Shown in pieces: positions 1 through 8,500 of a DNA stretch of 64,000 nt. Source of the stretch: Rallus limicola (lineage: Eukaryota > Chordata > Aves > Gruiformes > Rallidae); assembly GCA_022605955.1 (NCBI GenBank), contig JAKCOZ010000008.1:19897583-19961582 (forward strand), written 5' to 3'. The position numbers were made by a program, and so were the translations under genes. Each line of letters starts with the position of its first letter. Within the stretch, counting starts at the first letter, position 1. Under the pieces are notes generated by a model. The model saw nothing but the letters and a program-made list of their open reading frames with translations. It was not told the origin of the DNA and did not search any database.

Positions 1-62
1 ACTTTTGGATGTAGAAGGAGAGAGTAGTTTGGAAGGAGGAAGAAAAGTACTTCCTAAATCTC

Positions 63-432
63 TCAGCCTGTTCCTGCCTCCGCTTCTACTGTAGAAGATG
101 CTAGGAGTAATAAGAAGGAAGGAGGGAGGAGTCAAAAACTTATGTTATTTATGCAGGGAAAGGCTATGTCTGGGGCTCTGATCATGAGAGGTACTAGTCA
201 ATTGCCAAAGCCTCCAATTATGATTGGTATCTCTATAAAAAAGATTATTACCAAGGCATGGGTGGTGACGTTTACATTATAGATTTGGTCGGCTCCTAGG
301 AGGGTGCCAGGTTGTCCTAGTTCTGCTCGGATAAGTAGGCTGAGAGCGGTGCCAATTATGCTGGCTCATGCTCCAAAGTTTAAGTAGAGTGTTCCGATGT
401 CTTTATGGTTGGTTGAGAATAATGAATGTCAC
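63..432 (-). pseudogene. COX1: COX1 5' fragment (cytochrome c oxidase subunit I), NUMT copy
   Basis: The first quarter of mitochondrial COX1, from the GTG start at 432-430 to about codon 127. Recognisable stretches include [53 protein letters not shown] and the final GTGW. Codons read correctly only with the vertebrate mitochondrial code (TGA as Trp, ATA as Met). Compared with the known bird N-terminus (MTFINRWLFSTNHK), about 11 bases are missing just after the start, around 418-423, which breaks the frame. Further decay shows as an AGA codon at 179-177, where a glycine is expected, and replacements such as Val to Glu before PIMIGG and Arg to Cys in AFP(R)MNN. COX1 is normally about 516 residues, so most of it is absent. 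Not functional. Confidence 0.93.
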
Positions 433-433
433 A

Positions 434-504
434 GGTAAGATGGCCGAGTGCTAAGGTGTTAGGCTGTAGACCTTTTTACAGGGGTTTAATTCCTCTTCTT
501 ATCG
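434..504 (+). pseudogene. Mitochondrial tRNA-Tyr copy in NUMT
   Basis: A tRNA-Tyr copy with a 7-bp acceptor stem, GGTAAGA at 434-440 pairing with TCTTATC at 497-503 (one G-T pair). The anticodon GTA is at 466-468. It begins one base after the COX1 start codon on the other strand, and its last base overlaps the first base of tRNA-Cys, the usual tight mitochondrial spacing. It still folds but lies in nuclear DNA with decayed neighbours, so it is best treated as a pseudogene. Confidence 0.9.
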
Positions 505-570
505 ACCTTGTAGTGAAGTTCATGTTGAGTTGCAAGCTCATTGATGCACATTAGAACTGTGCCGGGGTCC
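504..570 (+). pseudogene. Mitochondrial tRNA-Cys copy in NUMT
   Basis: A tRNA-Cys copy with acceptor strands GACCTTG at 504-510 and CGGGGTC at 563-569, paired with two G-T wobbles. The anticodon GCA is at 532-534. It directly follows tRNA-Tyr. The next 15 bases (571-585) are a G/T-rich spacer with no hairpin, where mammals carry the light-strand origin. Confidence 0.9.
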
Positions 571-585
571 ATTGGTTGGTTTTGG

Positions 586-660
586 TAGGTAGAAGCTCAC
601 TGGTTTAGGGCGCCTAGCTCTTAACTAGGATGTTGGTGGGATCGAGGCCCATCTATCTAG
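586..660 (+). pseudogene. Mitochondrial tRNA-Asn copy in NUMT, altered anticodon
   Basis: A tRNA-Asn copy with acceptor strands TAGGTAG at 586-592 and CTATCTA at 653-659, and an anticodon stem CCTAG/CTAGG at 613-617 and 625-629. The anticodon loop reads CTCTTAA, so the anticodon at 620-622 is CTT instead of the GTT expected for asparagine. The neighbourhood and stems identify it as tRNA-Asn. A G-to-C change in the first anticodon base fits decay after transfer to the nucleus. Confidence 0.87.
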
Positions 661-662
661 GC

Positions 663-725
663 AAGGCCCTAGCTTAGTATCTGAGTTGCATTCAGGAGAT
701 GCAGGATAGTGCCCTGCGGGTCTTA
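663..725 (+). pseudogene. Mitochondrial tRNA-Ala copy in NUMT
   Basis: A tRNA-Ala copy with acceptor strands AAGGCCC at 663-669 and GGGTCTT at 718-724 (one G-T pair), anticodon stem 680-684 with 692-696, and anticodon TGC at 687-689. It lies on the strand opposite tRNA-Trp and ND2, as in the mitochondrial genome. Confidence 0.9.
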
Positions 726-726
726 G

Positions 727-797
727 CAGAAACTAAGAGGGTCTAACTCTTGTTTAAGGCTTTGAAGGCCTTTGATTTAGGTCTATCCTAAGTTTCT
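727..797 (-). pseudogene. Mitochondrial tRNA-Trp copy in NUMT
   Basis: On the minus strand this starts AGAAACT (797-791) and ends AGTTTCT plus a G. The anticodon TCA (plus-strand TGA at 763-765) is the mitochondrial form that reads UGA as tryptophan. The acceptor stem is fully paired. It overlaps the ND2 stop codon by one base, typical of the ND2/tRNA-Trp junction. Confidence 0.9.
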
Positions 798-1018
798 TAG
801 AGTGTAGCTAGGATTATGGCCGATAAGGATAAGAAGAGGGTTGATAAGGATGTAAAGATGGCGATTAGGGTATTTGTTGGTTTATTGACATGCCAGTGTT
901 TGATGGGGTTTATGGGGTTAGGCGGGAGGGCGATTGTGGAGTAGTATGCTAGGCGAAGGTAGAAGAACAGTGCTAGTAGAGATAGTATGCTGATGGTTGT
1001 GGCTATGGGGGTCATTAT
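797..1018 (-). pseudogene. ND2: ND2 3' fragment (NADH dehydrogenase subunit 2), NUMT copy
   Basis: The last 72 or so codons of mitochondrial ND2, read on the minus strand and ending in TAA at 799-797. The peptide has the usual hydrophobic C-terminal pattern of vertebrate ND2, including FFYLRLAYYSTIALPPN and NKPTNTLIAI. ND2 is normally about 346 residues, so only about a fifth is present. Upstream of 1018 the sequence stops resembling ND2 (the family's LTKQ-type residues before the MTP motif are missing), which marks the insertion edge. The frame is open but has no start or promoter, so this is a pseudogene fragment. Confidence 0.9.
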
Positions 1019-1086
1019 GACCTCAGTCCAATCTATTGACTATAATATCTATCAGAATTAATTTAATGTAAAGCATTCTTACTTAC

Positions 1087-1258
1087 CTGCACATGCCTAG
1101 AAGTATTCCTAACACAAGCTCATTGTTCTGACCTTCAGTGTTAACATTAATTTCATTTCCAGTATCTATACTCTGAATTGCAACTGAAAGAGCTTTGATA
1201 TATAGTGATGTTAAGCATCTCTTTCTGTGTTCTGGGCAATGTTTCTTTATTTTAACAA
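1087..1258 (-). CDS. Candidate internal exon of unidentified minus-strand gene
   Basis: An open 172-bp segment between an acceptor (CTTTTTAG, AG at 1260-1259) and a perfect donor (CAG then GTAAGTAAG, 1086-1078). It starts with two bases of a split codon and ends two bases into the next. The roughly 57-residue peptide includes KKHCPEHRKRCLTSLYIKAL and NTEGQNNELVLGILLGMC. It looks like real protein, mixed-charge and helical, but I do not recognise the family. The NUMT lies 68 bp downstream in the following intron. The previous candidate exon (2836-2918) does not join it in frame, so an exon is probably missing between them. Confidence 0.6.
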
Positions 1259-2835
1259 CTAAAAAGTTCATCATATTTAACACAGTTACATTTAGTAGTC
1301 ATAGTGTATGGATTTGGCCTACTGAACAACAGTGAGTACTAGAAGAAAAGTCCATCATATAAAAAGTATGATTTGTGTGCTGAAGGTTACAGGGAGATCT
1401 GGGTAGATGAGCTGTGATTGTCTATTTTGCAGCTGAGCTAGGGAAGTATTTAGTATGGTCTGAAAAAAGTTGCTTCCTTTTTGTTTGCCTCAAATCTCTG
1501 AAAGTAAAACATGAGGGGTCTTACACTTGACCGTTTGTTCAGGCTGAGAATGCTCTGGTCTGGTATTATCTGGAGTATCACCTTGTTCTCCAGTACAACA
1601 GAGTGTTAAGTTGAATGAGGGGAATCAGAAACCATTTTGGTATGGACACTATGGTTGTTTAGAAGCAGTCTACACAATGTGACAGATGGACTTCTGTAGT
1701 CACCCAATCTAATTTCATGGAAAAGATTAATTAGGGATGGTGACTGGAGAAGAGCATTGGGGACCAGCATGGGGAACTGTCAAACCTTCTCTTTTCCTGG
1801 GCAGCTCAGCTTTTGTTTCTCACCTTCTATATTTAATGTAGTTTGCATGAGTCAGCAAGCTCAACGTCATTGAAAGTGCCAGGCTGTCTTATAGGCAGCC
1901 TTGCATGTCCCTTCACTTGTGTCCACTAATCCATAAGCATGACACTGCTTTACACAGGTTAAAAGCACCTCTTCCTGCACATGGCATCTTTGGATCCTTT
2001 TCCTGGTTAATTTTGTGTTGTATGTTTATAATGTGAGGCCTGGTGCTACTTGTGAACTTGCTGTGTGGTGTCCTATCTAGAGGCCCCAGTGATGCAGTGT
2101 GCCCAGGCTACCAGCAGCCAGCTCCAACTTGCTACCTGGGTTACAGTTTGGGTTCATCATTCCAAACCGACCCATGTCCCAAACAGGTAGTGCATTTTCT
2201 GATGTTCTGTGGCTTAAGTAGTTAAAGATGATTTTGTGGTTAAGTGCAGATGCTGTGCTTATCTGTTGATGGGGAAGAAGGCCAGGGGATGCCATGCCTT
2301 GTTTTATTTCCTGGATGGAGGAATTACTGTGGAAGCCCCAAATGCAAATTAAATGCAAGCAATGAATTTGGCATTATTTCTTAGTACAGCTATTAGTAAG
2401 GAAATACTGGCTATCTCAGTCAACAATTAAATGTATGTTTTTGTCATGCTAAAGGCACTGAAGACTTCTAAAATTGCTCTCAAAGGGTACCTGTGACATA
2501 CACTGTGTGGATATGGGATAATGAGATTTAGAAAACCTCTAAGCAGCTTCTAGAAAAAGAGGAATGAAGAACTGTGAGTTTCTGTGGATGCTGAAAAGTA
2601 AACATGGTGAAAGGAAGGCTGAACACTAAGAAATGGTTGTGGGATGAAAAGGCTTATTATGGGTGCTTTCTCCAGCAGTTGCTAGCAGCAGATTGGGGGA
2701 GGCATGTTAAAACAAAGTAAGAGACCTACAGACTGCCCCTTCTGTGTTCTCCAGTCTGAAGCAGTCAGCAGCTGAAAGCGAACTTGGGCTGTAATGTTGC
2801 ACATGTTAAATTTTACTGGCCACTGATGAACTTAC
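1259..2835. other. Probable intron, one exon likely missed
   Basis: No repeat or RNA gene is evident. The phases of the flanking candidate exons imply at least one more exon here or an error in one of them. A segment ending near 1525 reads VILQIIPDQSILSLNKRSS before GTAAGA, but it lacks a convincing acceptor. Confidence 0.35.
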
Positions 2836-2918
2836 CCTCCAAGAATGTGCCTAATCACTTTTTGAAAGCATGTATGTTGTTGACACAGGATACCAAGTAA
2901 GCTTAAAAGCTTAGAAAT
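2836..2918 (-). CDS. Candidate internal exon, leucine-rich peptide
   Basis: An 83-bp open segment bounded by AG at 2920-2919 (ATATTTAG) and a strong GTAAGT donor at 2835-2830. The reading begins in phase 0 and ends two bases into a codon. The peptide includes KLLSLLGILCQQHTCFQKVI, which looks like an amphipathic helix pair. Only this frame is open. It could belong to the same gene as 1087-1258, but the phases do not match directly. Confidence 0.42.
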
Positions 2919-5480
2919 CTAAATATTCTTTACTTTAAAAATGCTTTTTGTTTGTTTAAATTCTGCTGCCTGATGTGAGTTAGTGGTGAGTGAAGCCATG
3001 TATGAGAGACCAATTATTCTTTTCTTATATAGCTTCTCATGTATAGACTGCCATCATGTCCCTTGGTGATCTTTTTAAGAGAGGCAAATTTTACTTCTGG
3101 TATTACAGGCAGTGATGGTAGAGACTGAGGATAGATAGCCTTCAGCTTTGTTTGCCTTTCAAAAATTAGCTTTCTGTGGACAATACAGCAATGTTCAAGC
3201 ATACCAACAATTTGACTTCACTCCAGATGGTCCTCTGTATGCAAGAGATGTAGGGTCAAGGAACAGCTGACATAGGGTAGTCATAAAGCAGCTATTTATT
3301 GGTGAGCATAAGCATTATTAGGGATAACACCATATCCTGTCTGTAGACTGTATCCTATATTATGCCTTATATTTTCTCAGACAGCTGTTACTGTCTCTGT
3401 TTCACAGTTGTAGACTGATGGGTGAAGAGCCCTAGAGGACCCACAGGGTTTGTATCCTAGCCATTACAGCCCCTTCACCAGTAAACTCATGGAAACAGAA
3501 TATTCCTTCAGGTATCCAATCTTAGGAGAACAGGGATGCTTTTACATATTTTGTATTATACTTACAAAAAATGCTTTGGATACAGAGATACCTGCTTTTG
3601 TTCCTGAAAATGCCTGACTTAGCTTTGATGCTGTGAGCTCCTAATAAGAGTTCCAAAGGAAAATTCTGGTTAAATAAGAGATTAAAAAAAAAAAAAAAAT
3701 CGTTTGAGGTTAAGTAAAATTTGCATTTGGAATTTGGTGGGCCAGAAAAAGAAGTGGTGGTCATATTCTGAGAGAAAGTCTTAAAGCATAGGCTCTCTCA
3801 CTGCCCTGTATTTTCATTTGGAAGGACAAGATTCTGAAAGAATGGAAGTAGTTATTGGGAAGTTCATAGGGAAAAGTCTTAATTGGTTCAGTGTTTCCTC
3901 ATTATTCATAAATGACAGAAGCTTGGCTGCACTGAATGGCGTATGCCCTTGCAGCCTTAGCAAAAGAAAAGCTGGAAGTGAAGTCCTGTGAATACTTGTT
4001 TTCTGGAGGTTGTTTCATATGAAGCAGCACAATTTACCTCCCTAAACTACCTTTTGTTTCTAGAAAGCAGCCAGTTACTCCCTGAGCAACTTGCTACTCT
4101 CAGCTGCCTCATCTCTGTAGCATCAGGGGGTAGGTGCCCATCTTCTGCAGTCTGGGATGCAAAACACTTGCCTTGCTACAAACTGTACCTTGCACCTTAA
4201 CAATTTAGGTGAGGGAGACCATCCTTCATTAGATCGGGAGGCTTTTAGCAGCCGCCAGTTAGCTGCCCCTTCTTGTCTGGGAAGGGGAGAATCTTTTGGC
4301 CAGCTGTACAAGGAGGAGAGAAACAACTGCTGCTGTCTCTTGGCATGGTAACCCAACTGGGATTGGCTTGAAGGAGGAGTGGGCACACTGTAAGGAAATC
4401 TGATGCCCTTGGCATAACATTATCTGGCATTAGTATGTAGCTTTAAAAATAATTCAACAGGGCAGAGTACAATGCTACCACAAAATTGGTTGTTGCAGCA
4501 TTTCTGCCAAACTTGGTTTTTCAGCAATAAAATTAATTTAAGGAATTCTTTCTAATCCTTTCCTTAAACCCGTCTTTCTTCTGATTTGCACTTCAGTCAC
4601 AATCAGACATCTTCTTGGTTTTACTTAGTTTCTGAGTCAGACTTCTTCTTTCTCTTTTTAAATAACAACCTGCCTAGTCTGTGAATAGCAGCACTACTGT
4701 ACCCATCAGTTCCCCTCTTCTGCGTGAACTCTTGTTGCCCTACGTTGCTTAGCACTGCTGCTCTGCAGGAAGGGGTTCAGGTGCAGCTGCAGCCTGTGAA
4801 GCAATAGCCTGCAGTCACACCTGTCTTAATACAGCTGATTCCTACCTGCTGTGTTAAGGCTTCCAAGTACTGGATCACTTTGGGGTGATGGGACTGTTGG
4901 GGATACATGCCCAAAGCTGACTTCCTTGTTTGAGAGGGGAAAACAGTTTGGGGGGGTTATAAGGACTTTTACTGCTCTGAGTTGCTGCTCTGCAATACTG
5001 TAAGTAAGAGCTGTACTTTTTCATTATGTTTCTAACTGTAGCACATCCAGGAAGTCTAGAAGCATGGCTTCTGCGCTTTGGTTTGTGTCAGGACTTCATC
5101 TCAGCCTGTAGTTAGGTGCACAGACTGGGAGAGCAGTGCAAGGCAAGAACCTGTTATGCTGGGTGAACACAGTAGAAATTTGGGATAGCTAAAGTGTGCC
5201 CTGGAATGAAATAAGAGTTTGAAATAATTGTTTGTAATGTGCCATCTGAACCTAAAGAATTTACGGTAGTTCTTCAGACTCTTCCCTGCTGGTTCACATA
5301 GCCAAAATAGCCTAATATTTTACATGATACATATATGACAGTATGGACCTTAGGATAGAATATATGAAAATGCTGAGTCTGCTCTATGGGTGTGAACATT
5401 CTAAAATTTGGAAGTACTTGATAAAAGGCTTTGAGTTTTGCACTTTAATAGTATAGTATATTAATATCTATTTATTTTAC

Positions 5481-5552
5481 CTTCATGTAGCTAGGAAATG
5501 GTGCTGTCATACTTGAATGAATTGTGTAGAAACAGAGCATGTTCCTGTATGC
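5481..5552 (-). CDS. Weak candidate exon
   Basis: A 72-bp phase-0 to phase-0 segment between AAAAG (AG at 5554-5553) and a moderate donor AAG/GTAAAATA at 5480-5473. It encodes AYRNMLCFYT...PFPSYMK and would join 2836-2918 in frame. The acceptor has only a modest pyrimidine tract, so this may be chance. Confidence 0.22.
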
Positions 5553-8500
5553 CTTTTGGAGACGAATGAAAAGTATTCATAGTATGGTTTATCTGGGACT
5601 GTGCTCTCATTTGAGCAAAGACCAGTGTCACTGAGCCAGCAGAGTTAGTTTTATTGGCTAACTAGCCAGCTTGCAGAGAAGCTTGTATTTGTTTTCAATG
5701 AGAAATGTCAAATCATTAGCAGTTTTGATGTGGAGGAGTTACAATTGCTGAGTTTATTTGGGATTTTCCTTTGGTTCTCTTTATTTGCTGTCTTTTTTTT
5801 TTTAATAAAAATGTAATTGTGACTGCATGCTGAAAGTGCTCACTGTACTCATGGCATAAGAACGTTTTTCCTGTGCTGTGTGTGCATTTTGAATTTGATC
5901 CAAAGTCCAAGAGTGATTCAAGATGCCTTTGTAATAGGCACCTGACTCACATATATCATGATGAATCAGCTTCCTAGGCCTGGTGTATGCTGTTCTGTGA
6001 AAGAAATGTTCTTTGGCAGCACATGTTCCTACTCCCTTTCGTTCTGTGTTTGTCCCATCAATTACTAAGACTGTAAATCCATGTCTAAATTGTCTTACTG
6101 TTTATGCAAATTAACATTTAAGAAAACCAGTATTTTGCCATTAGTTCAACATACTGTATGAATAGAAATTCTTGGACTGCTTTTATAGAGCCTCAGGGTG
6201 TTTTATTCTTTTCCTTGTGATACGCTACTCCTAGCTAGCTTGGTGGTAGCTTTGTCCTTGCATCAGAATGGCTCTGCAAAGGACACGTTTGCAAATAGAA
6301 AAGTGTTGCAATACAAGGCTTTCTAAAGCTTCATCTTGAATGTAGTAGGATAAAGTGGAAATGAAACAGTAGAGTTTAGCTCTGGAAAAGCTACCCGTAT
6401 TTTGGAGGATTTCTAAAGATTAAGCTGACTTGACTCTTAAAATATTTTAATTAACACTTCATTAACCTCAGTGTGTTTGGAAGACAGAATGATCTCTCCC
6501 CAGTGGTGTAAGGAGAATTTGTATCTGTTTGCCTTGAGCTATATGCTAGACATTGCCATCATGTCATTCTGGGAATGAAATATGTGACAAAAGCTACTTA
6601 GGAAAAATGGCCATGGGCAGATGACATTTTGTGAAATGTGGACTAGGCATATTTTTCTGTTTGCAGATATACTTCTTGAAACTGATAGTGATTACCATAG
6701 GACATGATTTCTTCACATTGCAATACTTTAAATAATATAAAAATTAAAATGGCAGTTTTATTAAAAAAAAAGTAATGCATACCTACCTTTTTTTTTTGTT
6801 TTTGTCAAACAAGTAAAGTTTTTAGCTCTAAAAAACCCTTTGTAGGTGCTATTTTCTTAACAAATATGATGCAGGCTAGCATTTTTTATTTTTTTTTAAG
6901 AGCTAGGAAATCACCTCTGAAGAAATCATGTTAAAAGGAAGTATGTTAAATGCAGACTGAACCATATTTAAGAGTTAAATTTTCTTGTGTAAATTTGGTT
7001 CAGTAGTTTAGATGGAGTGATACAGGCATCAGCTAGATACTGTAGAGGATAAAAATATTAAATGCTCCAATACTAAATGAAGGAGTGTTATGGAGAAAAA
7101 ATGCTCCAATAATGTAATTAGAGACTTAAAACCAAAGGAGAATGTAAGAAAGTCATCTGAGATTGCACACAGAACTTTTCTTTGGGTGTGTCTGCAGTCT
7201 AATCAACTTTTTTTGAATCATTTTATTAGACATAATAAACCTAAATGAACATAGATTTTTTTTTTTTTTTTTCCCCCCCTCTTGTTCAATTTCTGGTGTT
7301 CTGTAGAAATGTCACGAAGAAACAACTTTCACTGTCACTTTGTACTGTGCAATACAATTAATCCTTGCTGGTGCTGAAATGATTGCTTGGATATACTGAA
7401 ATATTTTCTATTTCTGTCTCTGTTGTAATGCACACTGGATCTGTTCAATTTTTTATATTAATGTATTTGACAATATGATGTCCTGTACTGGATTTTATAT
7501 TTCCATAATTAAAGTAGCTTTTGTATATTCTACTACTTTGCAACAAAGGTGAAAGTGATTGATTCATAGTTAAAAGACTGCATTTACATCCTGTGGACTT
7601 ATAAATGGGAAACGACGAGTGGTTTATATACATTGATAAAATGTATAATAACTTGGAATTCTGGAACATGATGGTATGATTTCTATACCATAAGCATGGT
7701 ATAAAGAGCTATATTAAACCTACCAGAGATCTCAAGAGAGATACTCTGTTTATAGCTAGGTACAGTTACTACAGTGGTAGTTCAGGAAATACCTGAAGTT
7801 CTTTGCAACTTCGCTTCATCATCAGCCACTGTTTGGGAGACACTTAGTGGTAGAGGAGGCTGCTGCTGTGGTGGTGGATCTGCCTGCAGCAGACCAACTG
7901 GGCCTGACCCCCTGAGCACTGGGAGCAGGAGGGATGCCTGTCCTGCTGCTTTCACCTTTTTTTCTTTCCTGAACCTACATTTTTTTACAGGTGAATTGAA
8001 ATGTGAGGAGGTCGGTCCATACATTTGGTGAATGTATAGGTTCTAAATCCATGTACATTTTTAGATCTTTATGTAAATAAAATGGTTTAATTATGAATAA
8101 ATAAGAAGTATTCCTAGCAGTCATCTGTAGTTGTGCCTACTCCTGTAAAATAAACTGTCCTTAAGCAAGATCAGACTCAAGGAAATAAGATTCAGCAAAA
8201 GGCAGCTGAAATAAGCAGGATCAGCTTCTGTGGCTGTCAGAAGCAGAAGTTCCTTAAACAAAATTTAAAGTTCATGTGTCTGAGTGGAGTAAGAGGGGGA
8301 GTTGCAATCCCAAGTTCTCAATAGCTAAAATGTCTCTCTAGCACATCACTTCTGTTGATAGGAGAATGTAACTGAAGAGAATATTGGAGGGGGCTGGAAT
8401 AATTGTTTTAAGCTGCTTTTATGTTTTTCCTCCAGCAACCTTGTGACCTAGTGAAATGCAGCAGGGAGATCCATGTGAGGTGATTCACCTTGCTTACAAG

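Larger units (their letters stand above)
63..1018 (-). other. Nuclear mitochondrial insertion (NUMT), COX1 to ND2 segment
   Basis: This block of roughly 956 bp is a copy of mitochondrial DNA. Read on the minus strand it runs ND2 end, tRNA-Trp, then four tRNAs on the opposite strand (Ala, Asn, Cys, Tyr), then the start of COX1, which is the standard vertebrate WANCY region. Both ends stop abruptly inside coding sequence: COX1 similarity ends near 63-66 and ND2 similarity near 1016-1020. Between tRNA-Cys and tRNA-Asn there are only about 15 bases with no stem-loop, so the light-strand origin found there in mammals is absent, as in birds and crocodilians. Several disabling changes show that it is a nuclear fossil, not live mitochondrial DNA. 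The exact breakpoints are inferred. Confidence 0.93.

Noticed and set aside
7990..8085. Possible plus-strand last exon after TTTTTTACAG followed by AATAAA
   Set aside because: Only about 13 codons of coding sequence and no convincing partner exon upstream.
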